A stretch of DNA of 64,000 nt from the NCBI GenBank assembly GCA_020137815.1, contig CM035361.1:186001-250000 (forward strand), in the 5' to 3' direction. The translations under genes were made by a program, and so were the position numbers. The stretch comes from Hormiphora californensis. Lineage: Eukaryota; Ctenophora; Tentaculata; Cydippida; Pleurobrachiidae. The notes under the pieces are model-generated. The model made no database searches, had not been told where the DNA came from, and saw only the letters and a list, made by a program, of their open reading frames with translations. Below, in pieces: positions 1 to 20,400 of the stretch (positions within the stretch are counted from its first letter, which is position 1; each line of letters starts with the position of its first letter).

Positions 1-420
1 TCCCTTTCTGAGGTGTCCAGTCGAACTTGTATTTGTGTATCACCGACAGCCAACATTTTGCCTACATAAATACGTGGATTAAGACTTTAATTAGAATTGG
101 ACAACGGGCGGAGCTTATAAAAAAGAGAAGAAAACATCGAAAACAAAACAAAAGTTCAAAAAAAGTTCAAAATTTAAGTTTAAAAACTTTTAACTTGTGT
201 GGCGCGCGACAAAAAAGTCGCTAAAATATAATGATTCAGAGCTGCAAAATATAGCCACGCGCGAGATTTTAGAAGCTTGAGCGCTGCCTTTTTAGACGAT
301 TCGCGCGTTCGGTCGCCTCACTCCAAAGTGGGCGCCGTTACGATCTGGGTGTTTGGTGGCCTGTTTACAGGTGCGCGCTGCCAAAAAAGTTGATTCACTA
401 AAATGGCTCTAACCGCCAAA
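1..420. other. Gene-free start of window
   Basis: I see no supportable gene here. The stretch is AT-rich with islands of GCGCG-type sequence around 200-330. Short open frames exist but show no domain or compositional signal. Confidence 0.5.
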
Positions 421-572
421 CCACTCAACCGTTTTGGCTAATTCAAAGTTTATCTGGTAGGAAATGTCAAGGCCTAACCCCAACCCAAACCCCAGCCCTA
501 ACCCTAACCCTACTTTAGCCCTAACCCTAAAAAACCGTTTGTCAGCACTCACCAAACACCCAGATTTTAACG
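421..572 (+). repeat. Dispersed telomere-like repeat, copy A
   Basis: About 150 bp containing degenerate CCCTAA-type repeats (about 478-530), flanked by an AACCGTTTTGGCTAATT-type head and a CAGATTTTAACG tail. The same arrangement occurs in inverted orientation at 11152-11308, so this is a dispersed repeat rather than a telomere. Copy A is uninterrupted at the point where copy B carries a small transposon. Confidence 0.7.
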
Positions 573-936
573 CTGGCCCTCCAAAGTCAAAATTTCAAGA
601 TGGCCGTTTTCATCATTTTAAGAAACCCCGTTTATTTGCCTCTTTCCCGGCTCTCAAGTATGACTGACATGCTTATTATGGCGTAACTTGGGTTTGCCGG
701 CTGCCCTGGCGACGCCGGACGGGCGGCAGACGCACCACGCCAAGCAGATTATTATTGGACAATGGAAATCCGAAATTGCCGCATTTAAATTTTGCATTTG
801 TTTGTTAATTGATATTGCATGCCAGTGATAAACAAGGATGATTGGAGACTTGAAAGCTATTCTCTACTGACTACTACTAGCAATCTTGTCGAATTCTATT
901 TCTGTCCACTCTCACTTTAACACTCAGTATGAGAAT

Positions 937-9375
<8,439 letters not shown>

Positions 9376-9965
9376 AGAGAGAGGTATATGTATCGCGGGG
9401 ATTTGTTTGCGTGATCTGGAAATATCAAATGTATATTATTTTATGACTATTTTTATTAAGGGAAAGGCTCCATTAGTAAGTTCACTATTTTTGAAAAACC
9501 GGACACTGTATATTGTGTGTGTGCGTGTATATTACCGATTTCTAGTGACAGACTCGCTGTTATAATTGACATTGACATCTGAATTTGATTTTTTTCGGAC
9601 ACATTATGAACATTTGATCGAAACCTGAAATCTTCAAAGATTTATTTTTCTATGAAGTGTGTACAGAGTTATTTCCTTCAAACAAATAACGCGTTTCCTG
9701 TGTTTGTCCGATATTATTCAAGTCATTTTTTAACTGTCCACCTCCTTGATTTGGCACAGTTTATATCTGAGAATTCTGAGATATCTCCGGTTCCTGGGGA
9801 CTTCAAATTTGGAGATTAGGAAGAGCTCGACATGTTCTTTCTAATCTCCGAATTTGAAGTCTCTATCTGAGGGATGGAGCAGCTCCATTGGAGCTTTAAT
9901 AATCTGTAACACAAAAAGGGGTGGACAGTTATTAAAAATGGACTTTAGACATGCTATAAATTAAC
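9376..9965 (+). other. 3' flank of the FERM gene
   Basis: AT-rich non-coding DNA after the stop codon, probably 3'UTR plus intergenic sequence. It contains an imperfect inverted repeat around GGAGATTAGGAAG (about 9815) and CTTTCTAATCTCC (about 9837). I see no gene. Confidence 0.5.
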
Positions 9966-10648
9966 TAGGGTAGCGACTGGCTATTTGAAACAGTTTTTCA
10001 CTTTTTTCCCTTGCCTGCCCACAAATCAAGTCGAACCCAAATTTTTTTGACCTTGTGTTACCGAGACAGTCCCTGGGTAGTTTTTTGGGTGGTTGGAGAT
10101 GTCTCATTTTGTCTTCCGGGGTCAGGGTCACGTGATATCTATCCAAATTTGGTGTTTCAATTTACCCGCCTCGGTCTGCTAATTTGAAACACCCGTATCT
10201 CCCTCAATTTCTCCACGAAACCAAAATTTTTGACATTGAATAGTTAGAAAAGGGTTGTGCAGAGCCATTCCATGTCTGAAATCTGAATTTTGTTGAACGT
10301 GCTTGGTGCAATGACCTTTTCCAAAAACTGTTTCAAATTAGCAGGAAAACAGTTTTTGCCTCATATTCGGCCAACTTTTGGCGGAAATGACTCAAATCAT
10401 AGTTTATATCCTGCCTCATGCTCATATTGAACAACAAAAATTTCGACAATCCAATCGGAGAAAATTGTTTCAAATAGCCCTTCTCAGTGTTTCAAGTTAC
10501 CAGACTCTCTTCACTGTGCTACAGCACACACGACACCAATCAGAGAGCAAATAACGTGCATTTGTTTCAAATAACCAGAGCACGTGTTTCAAGTTAGCAG
10601 ACACTGTTTCAAGTTAGCAGGCGTTTCAAATTGCCAGTCGCTACCCTA
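9966..10648. mobile_element. Non-autonomous DNA transposon with about 24-bp terminal inverted repeats
   Basis: The left end AGGGTAGCGACTGGCTATTT (9966 on) is matched in inverted orientation at the right end (AAATTGCCAGTCGCTACCCT, to 10648). With the outer A treated as flank, both sides read TA, so a TA target duplication is likely. The interior repeatedly uses TTTCAAATTAGCAG-like words and has no transposase. Tc1/mariner-like derivation is plausible from the TA site only. Confidence 0.7.
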
Positions 10649-10924
10649 TTCAGTATTCACTATTCATTATCCAGTGTCCACTGTCACTGGAATTCGATCC
10701 AGTCGGAATTCTCAGCTCTAAATCGAGGCGTGCCAATATGAGTGAGAGTTGGGTGCCGCGACAACGCAACTCAAGAGAAAGACAACTGCGCGCGTATTGA
10801 CAGCACTGTGTTCACGTAAACCAGTGGTAACGCGCAAAACCAATCCGCGCTAACTGTGTGCGCGTTCGTCTTTTTAAAGCCAAACTCAAATTTCGTCCGC
10901 ACTCGATTTTGCCCGGAAACGTTA

Positions 10925-11148
10925 TAGTGGAAGCTCTTACGGTATTTCCCACGCCCCGTGGGAAAGTTTTTCGACCGTGGGAAAGTTTTCAAACCGTGGG
11001 AAAAGAGAGATACATACAATAACTAATAAAAAACAATTTATTTTTTAACGTTATTGTATGTATCTCTCTTTTCCCACGGTTCGAACATTTTCCCACGGTC
11101 GAAAAACTTTCCCACGCGGCGTGGGAAATACCGTAAGAGCTTCCACTA
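10925..11148. mobile_element. Foldback MITE with TTA target duplication
   Basis: A 224-bp element whose two halves are nearly perfect reverse complements (about 95 bp each), starting TAGTGGAAGCTCTTACGG and ending with its complement, around a short AT-rich loop. The flanks are TTA on both sides (10922-10924 and 11149-11151). The paralogous copy of the host repeat (copy A, tail at about 560-572) shows the uninterrupted site with a single TTA/TAA, confirming ends and 3-bp duplication. TTA/TAA duplication is typical of PIF/Harbinger elements; superfamily is inferred from that alone. Confidence 0.8.
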
Positions 11149-11151
11149 TTA

Positions 11152-11308
11152 AAATCTGGGACTTTTGAGTGTCAGCACTCCCGCTTTTATAGGGTTAGGG
11201 CTAAAGTAGGGTTAGGGCTGAGTTTAGGGATCGGGGTCGGGTAGGGCTCGAGATTTCCTATCAGATAAACTTTTAATTAGCTAAAACGGTTCAACCGTTA
11301 CGGTTGAG
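11152..11308 (-). repeat. Dispersed telomere-like repeat, copy B
   Basis: Inverted copy of 421-572, with TAGGGTTAGGG-type repeats around 11197-11250 and recognisable flanks. It is split by the TTA-flanked MITE at 10925-11148 and lies about 100 bp upstream of the VPS11 start. Confidence 0.7.
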
Positions 11309-11407
11309 TTTGTACATTTTATTGTTCTCTGTTTCTCGATGTTCCTTTACATGATATATTATATATCTTGGCTAACAAAAAATCCGACTTAATGTAGCAA
11401 TGTAACT

Positions 11408-14400
11408 ATGGTGTCTCACCAGCTTCGAAAGTTTGCCTTTTTTAACAAGGAGCTGATCAGAGAACCAAACGGTGAAAAATGGTCTGCACTCCAGGTGTGT
11501 AAAATGTACATATAAAATCGGGGGTTCCGGCCAATCACTATGGGCCTCAAAGGGTTAACTAATCCTACTAACGTTTTAACAAGTCTCTTGTAGGCGGTAA
11601 TATTTTCCCCAATTACAATAACCCACCAAACACAAACGTTAAAGAGCGGAATATAAATGTTTAATTTGTATTGTATTGCATTTACCAAAATCCACCCCAC
11701 TCTATACCAGATCCTAATTCGCTATCCCAAAATTTTTATTCTTCAAGCAGACCAAGATTTTCAATACCATACCCCTCCCCCCATCTCACTCAGGGTGTCA
11801 AGGTGACATGTGCCACGAGCGGCCGAGGTAAAATCCTAATCGGGGATGATCAAGGAAACCTCCACTTTCTGTCCCAAGATATGTCCGTGGAGACTAAGGA
11901 GTTGTATAACGCTCAGATAACACATGTGGCAGTGATTCCGAAAGTTAAGCAGAATTTGGTGGTAACCGTGGGAGAAGATCAGCGGGCACACCCTTTACTG
12001 CGGGTAATTAATTAAGTTAATTAGTAATTACTGTGCGGGTGATTGATTAAGTTATCTACTGGTCGAGTCTATTAAAACTGTTTCTCTCCCCCCTTTCATC
12101 CCAACAACACCTCCTATTATCTCAGGTTTGGAACGTAGAACCCAACAAACCAATGGAGCCGATCCGGACGGTCGACCTCACCACTCTGAACAAGAACAGT
12201 AATGAGTTGGTAGTGGTTACATGCATTGCGCTGAGTGACAATCTCTCGAACATGGCAGTAGGTCAGTTGATATCTTTCTGTATACCCATAACTCAATCAA
12301 TTGTATTACCCACTATAACCCCACATCACACCCCACTCATTGCGGCCTGTTCATTGAAACGCCCCAATTGTGCCTCCACTAACAACCCCGCCCTTTTCCA
12401 ATTGTGCCTCCACTAACAACCCCGCCCTTTTCCAATTGTGCCTCCACTAACAACCCCGCCCCTTTCCAATTGTGCCTCCACTAACAACCCCGCCCCTTTC
12501 CAATTGTCCCTCCACTAACAACCCCGCCCCTTTCCAATTGTGCCTCCACTAACAACCCCGCCCCTTTCCAATTGTGCCTCCACTAACAACCCTTTTTCAG
12601 GGGGGGGGGGTTATCATGGTGACAAATGGTGACAAATGGTGACAAATGGTGACTCATCTGACCATTTAGGGTATGTCACCATCACCATTTGTCACCATTT
12701 GTCACCATTTATCTCCATTTGTCACCATTTGTCACCATTTGTCTCCATTTTTTGACGAAATATGCGGATTTCGGCAGAATTTCTTTAAAATTTTTAAAGA
12801 AATTTGATAAAAAATTTTAATTTCTTTAGACCGATATATTTGTTCATAAGTTGTTAACATGACCATTCCGGATCGGCTAGTAGTGTTTTGGACCACTAAA
12901 ACTTCCCGAAAGTCACGTTGAGGGTGTACCTCCCTCGCACAATACATAAAAGCACAATTAACCCCCTGTGACCCCTTAATTACATCCAATCGACTTGAAA
13001 CTTGGTAGAAGTGTCCCCCAGTGTCCCATAACATCATATTATGTCCCATAACATCATATTATGCCTGTAGGAAGCTCCAGAGGGAATGGTGACAAATGGT
13101 GACTCATCTCAAAATTTTGGTCATGTCACCATCACCATTTGTCACCATATGTCACCATTTGTCACCATTTGTCACCATGATTACCCCCCCTTTTCAGGTA
13201 TGGCGGATGGTACAGTGTGGTTGTTTTACCGGCATGATATAACCCGAGATCAACGGTAATTCGATTCAACAAATCCACTTTAATTTCTCTTGTGATTTTA
13301 TGGTATTTGGTAACCATTCTATTGTAACCATGGCAACTATTCTATTGTAACCATGGCAACTGTTCACTATTGTAACCATGGCAACTATTCACTATTGTAA
13401 CCATGACAACCGTTGCCAGGTATAAAGAGCTCCATTCTGACAAGGCTGCCATCACTGGTTTAGCGTTTAACAAGGAGGTCAACCTGTTTGTAGCTACGGA
13501 GATAGCAGTTTACTGCTACAAAAAGGTACATTTTTAACCCCCCCACATAATGAAATTGACTTCGTAACTGACATTAGAGGTTGAAGTTTTCCACCCAATT
13601 TTTCAAAAACTTCAGCCGGCCTCCCTCTACATCAGCACTCCCCTAATTCAGCTCCCAGCTCACCCGAATAACCCCCATCCCTTATTTTACCCTTCCCTGA
13701 TAACCCCCATTCCCTACCCAGCTGACGGACAACAAACCTGTCTGTGTGTTTCTCTCGGAAACTGGATCCCCGCTGGGACTATCCCTCCTGACGGATCACC
13801 ACATGTATCATCAGTTCCTAATTGCACCGCGGAATGAATATCTGTTCTTCATGCCCGATAGCAAGGGACGGCATCTACCTAATGATGGTTAGTTAGTTTA
13901 CAGTTATAAATGATTAGTTAATTGGTTAGTAATTAATCTGTTAGTAATCCAGCAGGTCAGATCACATATTTCACACATTTCACACACGTTTCAGGTGTGA
14001 GATCACATATCGCCTGGTATAGAGGGTGCCTGGTTTCAGTTTCCCAGCCACGACACAACATGAAACAGGATAGTGTGTGCGAGCTAACGATATACGATAT
14101 GAACAACAACTTTTATGGTTAGTGTTGTTGGAGGGTTAGCGCATGACACGATGTTAGAACATAGCAAGATGTTATCTTCGAAGTTCTTACCCTTCTTTAC
14201 ATCGTTTGTAAATTGGGGTGCGGTGAGAGAGGGTTGGGCAAGGGCGAAGACGATCGTAATCTTAGTATGAATAACTAAAGAAACTCTCAAATGTTTTCAA
14301 TATCTCACCAGGTTTCAAAGATACGTCCTTCCCGGCTGTAAGAGCACTACTCAGTGAGTGGGGGTCTCTGTTTGTGTTAGTCAGGGATAACGAACTGTAT

Positions 14401-17400
14401 AAGCTAAATGAAAAGGGAATTCAGGTATTAAACATCTCATAGTTTTTGGTATTTGTTCGGTAATATATGTGTCTCACCCGGTCTCACTTGAAGTTTTATC
14501 AGTACCTTAGAATGGAAATAACCCCTACGCTATGAAAACCTAACAACTACCCAATTTACCAATCTCTCAGGAAAAGATAAAGTTTCTGACCAAAAAGTGT
14601 TTGTATGACGACGCCATTCAGTTGGCAAAAAACAACCAAACTGATTACATGAACTTGATTAGGGCTCATGGTGACCATCTAGCAACTAAAGGTATGTATG
14701 AATTTTTATTAACTTTTCGGTTCCAATGTATTATGAAGATGGGGCGACCCTGATTATTAAGTTTTTAAAAATCACCCTGATTCAAGGATGAGATTAGCAG
14801 GAATGATCTGGTAGATGAGTGGCTCCCTTGTTGGGGCTGCTTCCCAGATGTTTGATTTCTCCTCGTGTCGAACAGCTGGGAAGCAGAGCTGCCCCAAACA
14901 AGGGTGCCACCCATCTACCAAAAATCACCCTCTCCATTTGTATACCTCTTTAATACCCTTTCTCCCAGGGGAACATGATAGCGCCATCACCAAATATATA
15001 GCAACTATTGGACATGTGGAACCCTCCTATGTAATCCGCAAGTTCCTGGATTCAAGACGAATTCATAATCTAACCCAGGTATTAACAACTCAGTTCTCAT
15101 GTCACCCTGCCTCACGAAATTTCTTCTATATGATATAATATCCAAGTTCTCAGTAGAACCCTCACTCCCTCCCCTAACCCCACTCCTCTCTCCCTATCTC
15201 TCCCTATCTCTCCTTTAGTACCTAGAAGCGCTCACTCTCTCCCCTAACCCCAACCCTCCCTCCCTATCTCTCCCTATCTCTCCTTCAGTACCTAGAAGCC
15301 CTCACTCCCTCCCCTAACCCCAACCCTCCCTCCCTCTCTCTCTCCCTATCTCTCCCTCAGTACCTAGAAGCCCTCACTCCCTCCCCTACCCTCAACCCTC
15401 CCTCCCTATCTCTCCCTCTCTCTCCCTCAGTACCTAGAAGCCCTCACTCCCTCCCCTAACCCCAACCCTCCATCCCTATCTCTCCCTCTCTCTCCCTCAG
15501 TACCTAGAAGCCCTCACTCCCTCCCCTAACCCCAACCCTATCTCTCCCTCAGTACCTAGAAGCCCTCACTCCCTCCCCTAATCCCAACCCTCCCTCCCTC
15601 CCTCCCTATCTCTCTCCCTCAGTACCTAGAAGCCCTCACTCTCTCCCCTAACCCCTCCCCAACCTCCCTGTCTATCCTTCAGTACCTAGAAGCGCTCCAT
15701 GAAAAAGATGTCGCTAACCGGGACCACACCACTCTGTTACTGAACTGTTACACTAAGCTAAAGAACGTTGCTAAACTAGAACAGTTTGTTATGGGGGAAG
15801 GGAAACTTAACTTTGACGTTGAAACTGCAATTAAGGTGAAATTAATGGATTTTTACTGCCGCAAATTTATTTTGAACAATTGGTTTTGATCGGTCTGTAA
15901 ATTTATTTTGATCAACATTTAACCAATTGGTTTTGATCGGTCTGTCCTACTAGGTCTGCAGACAAGCAACCTATTACAACGAAGCTGCATATCTTGCCAA
16001 GAAGTTTGAACAACACGATTGGTAGGTGTGAAATTGTTATTTTGATCGCTCAAATCATTCAAAAAATGTGATTGCTTATTATTGACTGAATTTTAGTGCT
16101 AAATCGTTGTATTTTCTAACATTTTGACCTTCACCAAGGTACGTTCATATTCAAGTGGAAGATCGAAGAGACTATGAGACAGCGTTAGAGTATATAAAAC
16201 AGCTAGGGGTTGATAAGAAAAAGGTAACGAAACATCTTTATTGTATCTCATTCGGGGTGTCCTTCTGTAGAGTTGATAAGTTGTTGTTAGGTACTGACAT
16301 GCGATTAAAGAGAAACAACGATTTTGCAGTACTAATATTCAATTAAGAACAGGAGCTTTCGACTGATCTATGTCAGACGTCTTCAGCTATAACAACAATG
16401 AAAATGAAAGTGTTTATGTAGTGGAGAAGAGGATATGGGATCCGGGGAGGGGAGGAGAGAGGAAGGGATGAGATCCGAGAAGGAAGATGCGATCCGAGAG
16501 GAGGGGATGGGGGAGGTGATCCACGGGAAGGGAGAGGAGGTGATCCGAGCTGAAGAGAATTAGGAAACAGGTTTGGGAGATCTAGGTTTGATGGAGATGC
16601 CAGCAGGTCGGGGTTTGAAGGAGTTAGCAATCCTGGGGAGAAGGTGAGTCCATTGGAGGTTGACAGTAGGAACTTTATCTGTTCGGTTAATCGCCGGTTG
16701 AAGAGTGTGAATAGCCGCTTGTTCCAGTAGATTTAGACTGAGGCAGGAGGAAGAAGAGGAGAGGATAGAAGTAGAATTCCAGTCCATGGTGTGTCCAGAT
16801 TCCCGAGCGTGGATAGCAGGAGCAGATTTCATCTTCCCATCGGTGTTGTAGAGAGAGTTGTTGTAGAAGTTAGATTCGTGCTCCTTAATCCGGGTTTTCA
16901 CTGGTCGCTTGGTCTGGCCAACGTAGAAAGATGAGCAGTCGCGGCAGGGAATGGAGTAGATGGAGTTGGGAGTACTATCAGAAGGAGGCGAAGATTTGGT
17001 CTGGATGAGGATGTTCCGTAGGGTAGAAGAGGAAGAGAAGGTGACGTCTATGTTGTAGCGGTTGAGGGTCCGTTTGAGTCGAGAGGAGAGGTCCGGGTGA
17101 TAGGGTAGGACTACACGGTGGACGAAGGAAGAAGGAGGACGGGATTTTGATGGTTTGGGGTGTAGAAGGCGGTCCCGAACAGTAGACATGCGGCCCGGTG
17201 CAAAGAGAACAGTCTTATAAGACAAATAACTTGAGGTTCCTCTACAGCAGCCCTGATCTCTTGTATCACAATCTTAAATGATATGAGAAACCGCATCACT
17301 ACTGATAATCTCTTAATTCCCCTGTGTGCTATAATAAGACCTCCCCATCACCCCATCCCCCAGGCTAACATAAAGAGTTACGGCAGACAGCTTATGGAGC

Positions 17401-20400
17401 ATCGGCCAGAGGAAATGACACATTTTCTGACAGAGTTATGTTGCAGTGATGACGCTGAGAGACCTGAACCAGAGGAATTTATTCCTCTTTTCTTGAACAA
17501 GTGAGACTGAGAACTGTGATTAGTATTAGCTGGGACAGCTGCTGCTGTACATGTATCCTGTTTGTTTTATAGGAAGTGAGCTATCGCTAGTTTTCCCAAC
17601 CAGCGCGCTGTGAGCCACAAATTGTCAGCGTCGTAGAAGTAGACCCTTGTGCGCGACTCACATGTGATTTTGAGAACTGGTATAGGAGCTGTGTAAGTTG
17701 GGTGTCTTCCTAGAAAGTAGATTTCGAAGTTGATGAGCTCGGAGCTTTACGGTCTTTTGAAACCGTAGGTATTAGATATTTCTGTTAAATTGAATCCTTG
17801 GTATTTTCAGGAACTCTCGTCTGATAGAGTTTTTGGAGGAAGTTATCGCTACTTCACCAAAATCTGCCTCCCAACAGGTAAGTCAAACTGTCCATAACTT
17901 CCAATTAACAACTAAAGTAAAAACACTGATTCACAAAACATCACCACCAGTCACCACTAGAGAATTTGTTACAAATATAAACCAAACACTTATAAAATAT
18001 AAAGTAAGAATCCCGTTCCCCAGGTCTATAACACCCTACTCGAGCTTTATCTAAGAGAGGGTGAGGGGAGAGTGGATCAAGTTGTCGAATTGCTGACTAA
18101 TGAAACTGCCAATTATGATGCTGACCATGCCTTAATGCTCCTACAGTTGTATCGACTACAAATAGGTAATTACTTAATTAACTGGGGTGTCATTCATCAC
18201 CCCTCTTTAGTCTCTAGCTCTGGGCGTTCCTTGGAATAAATCACAAATCCATTCAAAACTACAATAGTACTTTTACTCTATCATAGAGTACAGTACTAAA
18301 CCTATCGTGTAGTACCGTGAAAGATTACCACCCCCCCCCCCTCCAGAGGCATCCCTCAACCCCTTCTCCCCAAGGTATAGTAACACTGTGCGAGAAGCGT
18401 GGTCTGTACCGTCATGTATTGGAATGTTTCATGGAGGATGGAAATCATCAGGGGATAGTTGACCTGTGTTACCGGAGAGGTCAGGCTGATTCCTCCTTAT
18501 GGGTACAGGCCCTGAAGTGAGTACCTCAGGGGTTGTCTTCAACTATTTAGTATTTTAGTATTATCGGCCATCACTGACTACGTATCTCATCTCCTTCTAC
18601 CATTCTATACTCTTATCCTCCCGGTACCTTCTAAACCCTATCCCATGTCCCCTATATCTTCTGCCCCTCTCCCTCTGACTCCACTTGCTCTCTCCAGGTA
18701 TTTCGCAGCACGAGATGACCCAACCAGTCGGGAGCATGTTGCTACGATACTAAAACACATTGAACAGAAAAACCTCATGTCACCTCTTATGGTAGGTGTT
18801 TTGGTTTGCAGTCACTGTCAGACTCTGGGGCTCCTGAATCTTTATAAAAGAGCCCCGGGGTGATAAATATAATGGCTTCCTTGTGAAGAAATATTTTACT
18901 AGGGTTGCCCAGTAAATCGGGGTCTGATTGTGCAAAGTTTTATCTCTCTTCTGTAGGTGGTGAAGACCCTTTCAGAGTGCCCCACAACCCCCGTATCAGT
19001 CCTAATGGGCTACATAACACGGCATCTGGGGGTGGAAGAGGAGCAGAGCGGGGAGTGTGATAAACTTGTGAAGAAATATTCGAGTGAGGCTGAGGTATAG
19101 TAAAATTAAGTAATTGAATAATGGGGATAATTTATAATAAATCTAGAAATTTGAGATTCTAATAGATTGGAATAGTCTTCAAACTACCACAGTTACATTA
19201 AAATCCCCCACCCCCACTTTCAGAGAATGAGAGATAACATTTCCCGTCTAAAATCGGAACCAGTGATATTTCAAACGAACAAATGTACACAGTGCACTAA
19301 GAAGTTGTCCCTACCTGCAGTACATCTTCTTTGTAAACACTCCTGGCACCAAATGGTTAGTAACTGTAAACTGTAAACTGTAACTGTAACTGTAACTGTA
19401 AACTGTAACTGTAACTGTAAGGAACCAGATGGTTCAGGTTAGTTAGCTATAATATGCGATTGGTCCGTCAAAGGGAGAGGAGGTAAACAAAATTAAACGT
19501 CACGGAATATTCGGTGAATTCGACTCAGACCTATAATTCTCACAATGATTCCCAGTGTTTTGAGGAGCTGACTGATCTAGAAGAGGACTGTCCAGTGTGT
19601 GTACAGGAGAACAAACAGACACTAGAACATATCCGATCCTTGGAGCATATTGAGAACCTGGATCAGCAGTTTTTTAGGAGTGTTGAACACGCACCTGATC
19701 CCTTTACTGCGGTGGCTGATTTCTTTGCTAAAGGTAGGTATATTTTAGGTGATATTTACAAACTTACACTGTCTCAGGTCTCTCCATTCAAATATTCAAA
19801 CCAAACCATCTTTTAACATATTTAATTCAAAAGGCATATTTTCAGGTGTTTACACGGGGAACTACACCAGAAGCGATGGTACAGTCTCCTCTCAAACTCG
19901 AATTAAACGTCCACTCATTCCCAAGGTATTACATAACTATTAATTAGAGTTGATTAGTAACTACAGTCGGACCCCGATTTAGTGGCATCCTCGGGGGGAA
20001 AATCCTGCCACTAAATCGGGGTGCCACTAAATCGGGGGCCACTAAATCGGGGTCCGACTGTAATTCCCAAGGTTATTGCAATCAAGTCTTAGTCATGCAG
20101 AGGGTCCTTACATATATCCCGAGCATTCAATTAACTGATTAATCAATTGATTTGCAGTTGTCAACACAGTGAATATTATCCCCCAGGAGACTAGAGAGAG
20201 GTCCCGTGCCCTAACACGCGACACACAGCCCACACCACCCCCAGCCCGAGAACCCATAGTGTTTGATAACTCTCCACCTGCACCCAAAATGGTTTGTTTG
20301 TTGGTCTGTTTCTTGGTTCAATATAGCAGACAGTTTTTGTATTTCAGTGAAATGACGAAGTTGAAATGAATGACATTTTCACTCATCACACGAATTATGC

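Noticed and set aside
464-667. CCCTAA repeats as a real telomere end
   Set aside because: Degenerate, internal, and repeated with unique flanks at 11.2 kb, so a dispersed repeat.
12363-12591. 34-bp repeat as a CRISPR-like array
   Set aside because: Units are directly adjacent with no unique spacers; an ordinary eukaryotic minisatellite.
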